Source of the DNA: Trifolium pratense
Taxonomy: Eukaryota; Streptophyta; Magnoliopsida; Fabales; Fabaceae
Reading direction: 5' to 3'
Length of the DNA: 64,000 nucleotides
Assembly (NCBI RefSeq): GCF_020283565.1
Contig: NC_060064.1
Coordinates: 26,680,337 to 26,744,336 of the forward strand
Shown here: positions 1 through 10,348 of the stretch, in pieces
Numbering within the stretch: the first letter of the stretch is position 1
How the letters are laid out: each line of letters starts with the position of its first letter
Notes under the pieces: model-generated
Told to the model about the DNA's origin: nothing
The model's input: only the letters and a program-made list of their open reading frames with translations
Database searches by the model: none
Made by a program: the position numbers and the translations under genes

Positions 1-539
1 ACTAATAACCACACACTTTATCTCGTGCAACTTTTTTGTTTTGACAATAACAAATTCAACTCATTTAACTAAAATATGAGTTCTCAATACAATGAGGTCA
101 TGACTCAAATAAGTAGTGCCTAGATTAAGAAATGGTCGCCCTAACAATAGTGGCGGAGCTAGAAATATTTTCTTGGGAGGTCCGTATTTGTAAAAAAAAT
201 AAAAAATTGATCGAAGATAATATTTGTAATATAAATATATATATATTTTCACCATAATATATCATTCATATTATTAGTTTGTTCATTTTAACTGGAAAAA
301 AAAAATTTGTTCATTTTAATTTTTTTAATTACAAATTGTTAGTATATTATAATGTTATGTTAGTTTTTTTTCAACTATCCCTAGTTTGTTACGGAGCAAA
401 TAAACATAATATGCCTATCTATCACTCTCATCTTGTTCACATAAAGGACACTCCAAAAGACATGGAACAAAACTTCATCATGCCACTACTTTCATCGTGC
501 CAAACAAGCTTAATTACCCTCTTGCACTTCATCAAACAA

Positions 540-1010
540 AGGTACAACCATTATAGCTTCGACTTCAGCCTCTGAAAAAATAGAATGAATTTTATGAGAA
601 TCATCCCAAGCTTGTTATGTGGCATTAATAAATTATGGATAGAAATGGTATAAGCACCTTCAATTTGTGGTGCTCTTATCCACAAGCCATCCTCCTTTCT
701 CAACCATGGTTCAGACATTAATATTACTTCAATCCCCTGTGCTCCACCTACAACCATTGACGTGATTTTCAAATATTATGTCAAGCATAACTCGGATTAT
801 TACCAAGGTGTGAATCAAAAAGTCGAGCGATTGGGAATATACTTTGCTATGTATAATCTTACCGCCAACATATCAGGATTAGTTATAAAATTTCATCCTT
901 GTTTTGCCATATCATATCTGATTTTAAAAAAATTTGGAAATTACGGAAACCCAAACGTTAATTTTGCTCCTCCGACATACACTTATCAAGGCAATACTTC
1001 AGCCTATTAG
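540..1010 (-). pseudogene. Degenerate LINE ORF2 fragment
   Basis: The minus strand encodes broken pieces that resemble the region between the reverse transcriptase and the zinc-binding domain of plant LINE ORF2. In order I can read NPDMLAVRLYIAKYIPNRS, which matches the usual 'NPDSL.AR..KAKYFPN' segment, and then SEPWLRKEDGLW, which matches the 'W.EPWLR' segment. Several stop codons and frame changes separate them, so this is not a working gene. No poly(A) tail or target duplication was found. The assignment rests on recognition of family motifs and is only moderately secure. Confidence 0.55.
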
Positions 1011-1837
1011 CAAGGACTTTCGAAACCATTTTATATTTTGTGACTTAATTCAAATAGGAAGTATTATTTCAAAAATGCATCCCACTAAATTATGGGAGTT
1101 CTACATAAATTTAATTTGCAATTTTCATCCCTTTCAAATCTGGATGCAAATAGAAAGACACTAAACATATCAATTAATTTTATCCATCAATTCTTATATT
1201 TGCACACAAAAGGATATTGAAGACCTCCACAAAAATGATGGTTAAGTGGAAAAACATGCAGAATGGTTATTGATGATCAAAAGATAAAAAGATGTCTATA
1301 GTACATTATATAAAAAAAATAAAAATAAAAGATGTCTATTATTTTATTTAAGAAACCAAGTCATGACTGAGAACACAAGAAAAATGTTCAATTTTACGAA
1401 AGAAGGAAAGACGAAACACGTGAAGCAATTTAATCCGTCTATTTTTCTCTGAAGGTGGAAATAACAACTTTTGTTTTCTTTAAAGTAGTACACATATGTG
1501 TTCTTGCAATTCGTTAGTCATTCCATTTGTAATATTTAATATCCTTCGAGAAACAAATATATATTAGAATGTAATTCAAAATTAAAGTGTGTTATATCAA
1601 CTTCAACTTGTGGGACAAAAATAGATATTTTCTTCTCTCTGCTCGTAGCACGGAATTCGAGACATGCAAAAAATATTTTTTTTCAAAAAAAGCAAAAAAT
1701 GTATAATTATTATATATTTGTTAGATAATTGTGTTTGAATAACATTTGTATTCAAAATTACATTAAAAAAGCGTCTAATTCCAATGGTAAACAGTAATAT
1801 CGATAAAAAAAATAACATCTAATTCTTAATTGTAATA
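1011..1837. other. AT-rich intergenic stretch with no recognised gene
   Basis: Short open frames here are AT-rich and match no family I recognise. The part next to 1011 may be further LINE debris. Nothing else could be supported. Confidence 0.5.
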
Positions 1838-2057
1838 TCTTAATATAATAAAGGATTAGTGGTTTTGCAAGCCCCATTTTGAAACCCTAAATTCTTGCCC
1901 AATCAATCTCCTACATTTGTTTCTTCTGACCAACCACATCTTGCCATGCCATTTAGGGTTTCATTTCATTTTAGGGTTCAATTAGGGTTCAATCCTCTTC
2001 ATTACATTCATTCAAATAATTCTTTGCCAGATGTCTCATGTGGACCTCTCCTATAAC

Positions 2058-2160
2058 TGCTGGTTTATGCAAACAACAGGTATTGCTGGTTTATGCAAAC
2101 AACTGGTATTGCTGATTTATGCAAACAATTGGCACAAGTGGTTTATGGAAACAATTGTGG
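2058..2160. repeat. Four imperfect 26-bp tandem repeats
   Basis: The unit TGCTGGTTTATGCAAACAAC plus about six bases occurs four times in a row with increasing divergence. It lies inside the proposed Helitron, ahead of its coding exons. Confidence 0.85.
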
Positions 2161-3050
2161 TTTTAAGATTGCTTTCCCAATTTTTGTTCATTTGTGGAGT
2201 TTTTTTTCTCTCTCTTCCCCCTCTCTCTCTCGTACGCTCTAGCTCTTTCTCACCTTCCTCTCACACTTTCATCTCTCTTTCTCTCTGCACTCTCCATCTC
2301 ATCCTTCACCATAACATCCACACAACAACCTCCACCACCATCTATGAAATTGAGGCAATGAAATGATGAAATCGGTAAACAATTTTGAATTTTTATGAAA
2401 AAATGTTGAAAATTGATGGATTAGGGTTTGGTTGATTTAGGGATCAAGACCAAGGCAGCGATAGTGCCAACCTTGCATGCAAGAAGCGAAGGAGAAAAGA
2501 AGAGCGCTCGCCGTTGTTGAAGGTGAAAGGGAGCGCATGAAATCGAAGAGGAAAAGGGTTTCTACCATTCACGAAGAAGATGAAGATCTGAGGGAAATTG
2601 GGAAGAAAGAGTTTGGGAAGAAAAGAAAGGAAGGAAAGGGAAATATGGCCGAGTGAGAAAATATTTGCCGGCGGGAGAGAAGTTCCGGCGAGGAGGAGGA
2701 GTTCCGGCCGAGAGAGTTCTTGTGGCGGTTTGTGGTCTCTTTCTCTCTTATCATTCTTCGATTTTCCTTCCTCTATTTCAATTACTTTTTTTTTTTTTTA
2801 ACTTTGTTTGTTGATTTTTGCAGTAGGGTTGGGCATTAAGGTTGCAATCAAGTCGGTATTTATGATCGCACCGCCGGTAAGAATATAGGTTTCAATTGCA
2901 TAAATTAAATACTCATAATTGACTTTGTGATTGTGAATTGTGAATATTCTGGATTTTTAATTTGGTATAAGTATTTGGCTTTGATAGATTGTTGTTTCAC
3001 CTTTCACCTCTCAAAACTAGGGTTATCAAATATAGAATTGAATAAAGCAT

Positions 3051-3130
3051 AGGTTTTTAGTTGCCAATTTTCTGATTGTGGAAAAACCTTAGGTTTTTAG
3101 TTGCCAATTTTCTGTTTGTGGAAAAACCTT
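3051..3130. repeat. Two-copy 40-bp tandem duplication
   Basis: A 40-bp unit starting AGGTTTTTAGTTGCC occurs twice head to tail (3051-3090 and 3091-3130) with a single base difference, suggesting a recent slippage event. Confidence 0.9.
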
Positions 3131-4665
3131 AGGTTCTCACCATTTCTCTACAAATAATTGAAAACAGTGAAAAGAGTATACATCTGTCAAATATTGAATT
3201 GAGACTGGGAAGAATTGTGAGATTAATGCCAAACTGTGTTTTTTTCTCTTAATCTGGAATATACATTCTTTTTTCTGAGAATTTTCTGTTTCTTTCGTGA
3301 TCAGGCACAATAGTTCCAGTGCTTTTGGTTTGCTGTTCACTTCTATGTGGAAAAAGGTAACAAATCTATTCCTTTATGATATGTTTGATGTGTAGAAAAA
3401 GGTTAGAAATTTATTTTCTTCAATTGTTTATGATTCTCATCATATTAAAAGGTAGGAAATTCAAAATTGTTTTGAATTCATAACTAACTTGATGGTTGGT
3501 GTCTTTGCAGGTATAACACATTTGTTTTACTCATACTGGACTTATTCCATATTGAGTTTTGTTCCTTATTTTTTATTTTGTTCCTTTTTTAGTTTGTAAA
3601 TGTTATTGTTTTCCCTTTTTATCCTCTCATTTTGTCCTTTCTTAAGGTAATTTTCAGAGATTGTTTTATACTATAGCAGATTTTTGTTTATACTATTTAT
3701 TTGTAGAAATTGGTTTATACTATAGCAGGTTTTGAAGACTATAACAGATAAAGTGGGCACTGATGGTTTCTTTCATAATTGAATGGGCAATTATCACATC
3801 AATGAATTCACGGGGCTGTGCAACTACACTTTAAGGAATGAAATAGGAGTGACAATTTTGGTTGCTAGAGGTGAACCTATATCATGTTGAATAAATATCA
3901 TATTGTATAATTTTCCTTATGTTACCTCTTTGGTTCTTATGCAACACTTAGATCACTTAGATGCATGTAGATCTTTTTAATTTTGTTGTCCTTGGTGACA
4001 TAATTTTTCTGGATATACTCATGATTTGTTTAAACTTTGTTGTATGCATTCAAGAATAGATCAATAGATATAGAATCGGCTATATAGTTAAATGATTGAC
4101 TCACATTTAATATGTTTGCAACTATTTAATTAGCTAATGTAAGGTAATGTAATTGTGTTGTGGTTGTAGGCTAGCTAACAAATGAAAGAATGGTTGCATT
4201 GCTCTGTTGATGCTTGCAAGATGCAGTAAAGAAAAGAATACAAGGTATAAAATTTTGCTTAACCTTAACCTTTATGTTTCAAAATGTTCCTGAATGTGTG
4301 ATATGAATTTCCTAAGATTGACGATGAGGTGATAATCAATAATGTCATGTTTTTTAAAGTAACATAGTATTTATGGTTTGTGGTCATATTCTAATTGACA
4401 TTATTAGATACTTTTGATTTAAAAGATCAATCATGATATATTCTAAATGACTTATCTTTTCCTGGTGTTTAGGCTTTTGTGATGAGTGTAGCCATGTGTG
4501 TAGCTTTCAAGTTTTCAATAGTTTCAATAGAGATTTTAAAAGAATACTCTTGATTCCTTTTGTCAAAAGTGTTTTCAATGATATGGAATGTTTTCATTTA
4601 CTTTGATATTTTCCTTTAGCATCAATATGTTGATTCTATTACTAATTAATTTAACTGCAACTTAG

Positions 4666-4960
4666 TTTATAAAAAATGCTATGAAAGAGTTTGAGAAAAA
4701 TGGCAAGATAAGTAAGGTCATGGATGCCACCCTTGAAGATTTGGAGTAAGTTTGTTTGTCTAACTTGGTTAGTGCACTTTATTCGATCATTGTTTCCAGT
4801 ATACTTATGCATTTGGTTCTTTTTCATTGTAGAGGGAATATGATACACTGTACTTTATGGGATGATCATGCTGTGAAAATGCAGCAATTTTCGGATAATC
4901 AGGACCCATCACTCGCTGTAATAGTTATCCTTCAGCTGTGCAAACTTAAGAAGTATCTTG
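4666..4960 (+). CDS. RPA1-like OB-fold exons (partial gene in Helitron)
   Basis: Two exons join in frame: 4666-4745 (acceptor TTAG, donor GTAAGT) and 4833-4960 (acceptor TGTAG, donor GTAAGG). The joined protein runs from KNAMKEFEKNGKISKVM into DLEGNMIHCTLWDDHAVKMQ and then VIVILQLCKLKKYLG. These are the hallmarks of the second OB-fold of plant replication protein A large-subunit relatives: 'K..V.L.D..G..I.CTLW...A....' followed by 'VV..QL.K.K...G'. RPA binds single-stranded DNA, and such genes are typical Helitron passengers. I could not identify convincing upstream exons or a start codon. A possible continuation at 5041-5154 (VPWEFHVEAAQEIDQ, donor GTAAGC) is in another phase. The gene may be a fragment; no function in this plant is claimed. 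Confidence 0.55.
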
Positions 4961-5708
4961 GTAAGGGAAATTTGAATAATTTTAATTTTATTGTTATGAT
5001 CTACTTCAGGTGGATTTGTTTTTCATGCTCGATTAGGTTCCATGGGAGTTTCATGTTGAAGCTGCACAAGAAATTGATCAATCTCAAGGTTCATGTGTGC
5101 ATAATATACTTAGCCGCGTTCACACTTTCCATATGGAATATGATCCTCATAGTGTAAGCCTTTTTTAATTTCCTTTCCTCTCTATGTCTATATAAAAGAT
5201 TGGTTTCTGTTTTGTGTTTAGGCAATTTAGTGGCAAATATTAGATTCATGTTTTGTACAAAAAAATCATGGTTTGGACTGATTTTTCCAGCACTGCATGC
5301 TATTTTATTGTGCTATCTTTTGATGCTTTTATATTGCAATGGAAACAAATCATCATGTCCAGAGTGTGTACACATCTACATATCCATGGCCAATCAAAAA
5401 ATTAACATACATCCATGGATGCAGGAAGCAGGTGGGCAAACTTATTGTCATACATAATTTTTGTTTTTCCCAAAATACATGACTTATTTTAATCACTTTG
5501 TCTACATTGATTGATTGTGATTAACATTATGAATTTGCTAATGCATTCCAATATATGCATACGAATTTAACATATGAATATATGCATTTGACGCCATGTT
5601 TCTGCATTTGTTTATTTTGTATCATGAACTATGATAGATCACATTTCTTCTTTTTTTGGTGTATATGAGCACTTGGTTTATGTCAATTTTTTTTTTGGTT
5701 CACTGCAG

Positions 5709-6469
5709 ACATTAGCCAAACTACCTCAATGTTTTGTTCGCGATTTCGGGGACTTAATTGATGCATATTATAAAAAATTCTAATGACATATGTACTTTGA
5801 TCGAGGGTGGTTGGTTCTTAGAAATATTTATGACATATGGCTTAGTGTTTGGCTTAGCTTTACTTATGTTAATCCTAACTCCCCTTAGGCATTTGTTGAC
5901 TAGAACTGATAGTGATCCTAAACTTGGCTCATTCACATTGCTCAGATCCTGTAATGGTCATGTACTGCCAAGATCATTTGTTCTTTAGTACCTCAAAAAA
6001 TTGACGGCTTATGATGTTGAATCTCGATTTTTGGTATTTCCTGTGATATAATTCTTTTCCAATGTTAACATCCTTTATCCAATTTTTCCTTATTGTTACT
6101 TGTGTTTTTCTATCATAGGTTTCGCCTTGGTATGGATTTGGTGAATCTGCCTTCACATTTACTTTTTCCGACTTGGTGTTGGTAGATCATATTGGTGCTA
6201 GGTATCCATGTAGCATAAATGTTGGCGTTGATGCTCAGGGTGAACTTGCTTGCAAGGTGTTTGGCGGTTGGGCGCATTTATGCAGAGGACATCGCTTGGT
6301 CCAGGGTGACAAAGTTCGTTTTGTTCTTAATGAACCTGCCGGTAATTATGTCATGTATGTCTGTGTTTATCCTCAGATAGGGATAGAAACCACCCTTAGT
6401 TATCCATTGAATGATGGCTCTTATTTGCCTTTGTATGTCTCCCAACAGTATTTTGTGGCTTACTCTTGA
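5709..6469 (+). CDS. B3-like DNA-binding domain exons (Helitron cargo)
   Basis: An exon after the acceptor CACTGCAG reads TLAKLPQCFVRDFGDLIDAY, which resembles the first strand of a plant B3 domain ('L.IP..FVR.FGD'). It stops soon after at 5781. A second open stretch from 6119 (acceptor ATCATAG) to the stop at 6469 reads LVLVDHIGARYPCSINVG, then GWAHLCRGHRLVQGDKVRF, the conserved 'GW..F...H.L..GD.V.F' second half of a B3 fold. Together they look like one B3 domain split by an intron whose donor I could not fix; a frame break is also possible. B3 proteins bind DNA as plant transcription factors. Position inside the Helitron, next to RPA1-like exons, suggests a captured or chimeric gene rather than a host gene. 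Confidence 0.5.
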
Positions 6470-7475
6470 CTTGTGTTAGTGTGGTTTGGTCACTTAGCTG
6501 TACTTTTTAATGTATTAGTGTCTTTGTTTCAAATATTTGGTACTCAATGAAATGTATCCAATCTTCAGTTAATAACTTATTACAAATATTCCTTTCTTTG
6601 TTATTATGCAGTTTGAAGTTTTAAAATTTAGATTCATCATGTTTCAAATCAATTCTTCAAATTGCTATAAATCTGATATTCCAGTTCAATTTACTTTTAT
6701 TAATGAAATGTATTCAATTTGCATTCAATGTTTTCAAATTTATAGTACTGATATTCCAGTTCAATTTTTTTTTTCTCTTTGAATAAGTTTAAATTTCCAT
6801 TGTTTTAACATTCTAATGACACGGTTAAAAGGGTTGGAGAATGGATGGTTGCTACCTTGAGATCTTTTGGGATCAAAGTGACAAACAATGTAAACAAAGA
6901 TGGTTGTAATTTGAGGTTCAACCTCCATGTCTAACCTTTGAAAGAAATGTGTTATTTGATAACATGGAAAGAAGTAAAAATAATCAGAGATTGGAGTATC
7001 TAATTTGATAACCACAAACATGAAGTAATCAATGTGTATACATGAGGATGATAGGCATTTATGGTACTATTTTTTAGGGATGGCTATATGATTCATAGCT
7101 ATCTTTCAATTTACTATCACCAATGATCCAACCTTCTCTTTTACTTATTGCCTCACGTTTTTTCCAAATACTTAATATTTAATCCTCATGTTTTCTTATA
7201 ATTAATGCTAATTTTTTATATAATTTCTTAATCTCTACACCATATATAAACCTCCATATATCACTAACACATGCTTATGATTTTTAAGATAATCGCTAAT
7301 ACTACGAGTACGAGTTTAATAGAGATGCTTGATGTAATGATATCGCAATTAAATTACTAGATGTGGAATGGACCAATTTGATTAATATCGATATGCTTAC
7401 GTCTAGCTTATTTTGACCCATAACATCCATGATTGGCAACAACCATGATTGATATATAAATGAAGTTACTACGAA

Positions 7476-7503
7476 CCCGTGCATCGCACGGGCCGGTTAC
7501 TAG
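7476..7503 (+). other. Helitron 3' terminus: hairpin plus CTAG
   Basis: The hairpin CCCGTGC-ATC-GCACGGG is followed by CCGGTTACTAG and then T. This matches the conserved 3' end of plant Helitrons, where the hairpin precedes a terminal CTRR. Confidence 0.8.
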
Positions 7504-7689
7504 TTAAAATAAAACATCCCTAGTAATAAAGATTGAATTATTAGGTTTTTCCAAACACGCAGATGATAATAAATTTATGGTCAATACTCTACGTACAACT
7601 TTTTCAGAAAGATGAGAGAAATGATAAAAAATGTGTAAGCAAAAGATTACATGATATGAAAATTGTTTAAATTGATCTCAATTATAGAT

Positions 7690-8868
7690 TATTTTAACCC
7701 TCAAGTTTTACAATTGTGCGATTTTGGCCCCCAAGTTTTCATTGTGCGATTTTAACCCCCTAAGTTTCACAATTGTACGATTTTGGCCCCCCAAGTTTCA
7801 ACTGTGCGATTTTGGCCCTCCAAATTTATCTCCTTTTGCATTTAATAGCCCCGCGTTGACTTTTTTAACTAAAAATTGCTCATTTGACATTTTAAAATTA
7901 AAAATAAAAAATAAATCTAGTTTTAACACAGAAAAAATGTATTAATTTATTTTTTAATAAAAGTTTGAATAATTGCTGTTTTTTTTATAAAAAAAAAACA
8001 GTTTTCAAACTTTTAAAAATTAATTAAAAAAATTAGTTCATAAAAAATAATTATTTTAAATTATTTTTCAAATTTAATAAAAAAAATTAAATGATTATTC
8101 AACCATTTATTAAAAAAATTAATACATTTTTTAAATTTTGAAACATATTTTAAATTTTAATTTTTTATAAAATTAAATTTTATTATAAAAAAAATTATTT
8201 TAAAAATTTTATAAACTGTTTTTTTTTTTAAAAAAAAAAGTAATGATTAAACCTTTTAAAAATTAATACCTTTTAAAAACTTTTTTTTAAAAAAATGCCA
8301 CAAACAATTTTTAGTCAAAAAGGTCAACGGGGGCTAGCAAATGCAAAAGGGGTAAACTTAGGGGGTCAAAATCGCACAATTGAAAGTTGGGGGTCAAAAT
8401 CGCACAATTGTGAAACATAGGGGGGTTAAAATTGTTAAGAAGTCTCACATCGGTTGAGAGATGGTCTGACTAAGTGTTTATAAACTATAGGCAATCCTCA
8501 TCTTACAAGCCGGGTTTGTAAGGATGAATTAGTATCAATACCCATTTCTAATATGGTATCAGAGCCTCTCCACAATCTGTTGGGCCACCTATTATTAGGT
8601 TTCCGCTATCGGGTCGCCCATAGTTTATATCCGCGCACCAAGCCCAATAGTGGTGAGCGCGAGGGGGTGTGTTAAGAAGTCTCACATCGGTTGAGAGATG
8701 GTCTGACTAAATGTTTATAAACTAGAGGCAATCCTCATCTTACAAGCCGGTTTTGTAAGGATGAATTAGGTCCAAAACTCAATTCTCTGAAAATTTGCAC
8801 AATTAATATCTGAGGAGCTAAAATCGCACAATTATAAAATGTGGGAGCCAAATCTGCAAATTAAGCTT
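7690..8868. mobile_element. Fold-back (long inverted repeat) element, interrupted by a TRIM
   Basis: The left arm (7690-7860) contains four imperfect copies of a motif like CAATTGTGCGATTTTGGCCC. The right arm carries the reverse complement (for example GGGGTCAAAATCGCACAATT at 8365 onward), so the arms can pair. The middle is very AT-rich. The right arm is split: it runs to 8432, is broken by the TRIM at 8433-8789, then resumes at 8790 and continues to about 8868. Excluding the TRIM the element is about 0.8 kb. No transposase is encoded. Outer ends and target duplication are not resolved. Confidence 0.75.
8433..8789 (+). mobile_element. TRIM retrotransposon (miniature LTR element), copy 1
   Basis: Two direct repeats of about 120 bp, both starting TGTTAAGAAGTCTCACATCG, lie at 8433-8552 and 8670-8789. 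Directly after the first is TGGTATCAGAGC (8554-8565), the initiator-tRNA-Met primer binding site of plant LTR elements. A purine-rich run (GAGCGCGAGGGGG) precedes the second LTR as a polypurine tract. The internal region is only about 117 bp and non-coding, which defines a TRIM. Flanking AAAAT at 8428-8432 and 8790-8794 is a 5-bp target duplication. It sits within the right arm of a fold-back element. Confidence 0.85.
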
Positions 8869-8946
8869 TATTTTTTCGTTCACATGTGATGTGAATGATA
8901 CTTTTGTTTACAAACATAATTTAAAATTGGGCCTTCAACCGTCTTA

Positions 8947-8948
8947 TA

Positions 8949-9023
<75 letters not shown>

Positions 9024-9024
9024 G
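8947..9024. repeat. TAA trinucleotide microsatellite
   Basis: About 25 uninterrupted TAA/ATA units; the frame encoding a poly-leucine run on the other strand is an artefact of this repeat. Confidence 0.97.
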
Positions 9025-9479
9025 TTTATGTCATATTGACCCCAATACCATATTATACTAGGGTACAACTTGCCTTCTTTTAGTAATTATTTCTTTCTCA
9101 TTTTTTTTTTACATGATTTGTGCATACACATCATCCTACTTGTATTTTATACGGTGTCCAGAAATAGTACATTTTTATGAAAATATGTAAAATCGATCGT
9201 GATTTTGGCTAATTGATTGTTGAATTTTTGCCTTAGAATGAATAGAAAAAAATGGATTGATATTGATCCGATCCAATTCATTATCCGCGATCAACTCTAA
9301 ACTAGATGGGTCATTTCTTTTTCGCATATATGAAGTATTCGATTTCACTAAGTCAATTCTTAGAAAATAGTCAACCAAACCATTTGTACATACTTCAACA
9401 AAGGAAGCGGGGGCCTCTTCAATATATTAAAAATTAAAATATTTATCTTCTTACATAAATAAGTTTTAAAATCATTAAA

Positions 9480-9575
9480 GGCGAAAAAGTAGAGTGTTCA
9501 AGATTTGAACCCCGACTCCTGTACATACAGTGCAATGTCCCTGCAAACTAAACTAAGTTCACGAGGACATAAGAC
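9480..9575 (-). mobile_element. tRNA-derived SINE-like fragment
   Basis: On the minus strand the order is a box-A-like TTAGTTTAGTTTGCAGGG and then a box-B-like GGGGTTCAAATCTTG, the internal Pol III promoter arrangement of tRNA-derived SINEs. Ends are not defined. Confidence 0.45.
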
Positions 9576-9594
9576 TCTTATTATTTATTTTTTA

Positions 9595-9692
9595 GGCTTA
9601 AATGCAGCTTTGGTCCTCCTATTTTCAATTTTTTGAAGAGTCAAAACTTCAAAAAATTGAAAATAGGGGGATCAAAATTGCATTTAAGCCTA
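9595..9692. mobile_element. 98-bp fold-back MITE with 9-bp target duplication
   Basis: The element begins GGCTTAAATGCA and ends TGCATTTAAGCC. It is flanked on both sides by TATTTTTTA (9586-9594 and 9693-9701), a 9-bp target duplication as made by Mutator-like transposases. The termini are identical to those of the larger element at 44324-44832, so the two belong to one family. Confidence 0.8.
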
Positions 9693-9699
9693 TTTTTTA

Positions 9700-9785
9700 T
9701 TTACAATGAAGCTGAGGCTCGAACTTAGGACATCATCATGCATATTACTCAAACTCTTAACCACTAGACCAAATCCAGTGGTTTT
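9700..9785 (-). mobile_element. tRNA-like SINE fragment
   Basis: The minus strand carries TGGTCTAGTGGTTAAG (box A-like) and AAGTTCGAGCCTC (box B-like), resembling a tRNA-derived SINE head. It directly follows the 98-bp MITE. Confidence 0.45.
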
Positions 9786-10137
9786 AAGAGCGATTTTAAG
9801 AACCTTATTATTTTTTGGTTTACAATGTTGGGTTTAAGAGCCTTATTATTATTACTACTATTTTTTTTTTTTTACTAAAATTATTATTACTACTATTATA
9901 AATAAAATAAAAAAAAGGTTAATTTGGAACAGTAGGCGGGGATTCTATTCCATAGTCAAATCTCAATCCAACGCCAACATACCCACTCCCTTACCATAAA
10001 CCCCCCCACGCCATATCCCCCCATCCCACGTGCTAACAGAATAATATCACCGCATGCCAATTAAAACACTTTCATTCAAAATCAAATTTAAAAAACTTCA
10101 ACTCATCTCAAACCCGAAAATCATCCAAAAAAGAAAA

Positions 10138-10145
10138 CCGCCAAA
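10138..10145 (-). promoter_or_regulatory. E2F-type site upstream of CDC45
   Basis: The minus strand reads TTTGGCGG, which fits the E2F consensus WTTSSCSS. It lies about 205 bp upstream of the CDC45 start codon. CDC45 is an S-phase gene of the kind regulated by E2F in plants, so the site is plausible; occupancy is inferred. Confidence 0.45.
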
Positions 10146-10348
10146 TTTTCACACCGCGCTTCCTCCAAAAATTTCAAAATTTCCCCATTTGCATAATCAC
10201 CAAAACCTCAAAAATAACCCCAAATCCAAAAACACAAATTCAAATTCTCCAACAAAAACCTCACACCTTAACCTAGTTCTAGTTCTAGTTCTCGTTCTTG
10301 TTCTATCTCTTCTTCTCTCAAATAACCATTCTCATAATAATAATTATC

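Larger units (their letters stand above)
1838..7503 (+). mobile_element. Putative Helitron carrying RPA1/B3-like exons
   Basis: The 3' end is diagnostic. A 7-bp stem hairpin (CCCGTGC, loop ATC, GCACGGG; 7476-7492) is followed 11 nt later by CTAG and then a T at 7504, which is the classic Helitron 3' terminus inserted at an A/T dinucleotide. The proposed 5' end is the TC at 1838, preceded by A and followed by TTAATATAATAAAGG, an AT-rich start of the kind seen in plant Helitrons; this end is less certain. No Rep/helicase (RepHel) frame is visible, so the element would be non-autonomous. It contains two tandem repeats, OB-fold exons related to replication protein A (4666-4960) and a B3-like domain (5709-6469). 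Plant Helitrons often carry RPA1-like genes, so the cargo is consistent. Confidence 0.6.

Noticed and set aside
8880..9068. Leucine-rich minus-strand frame
   Set aside because: Entirely produced by the TAA microsatellite.
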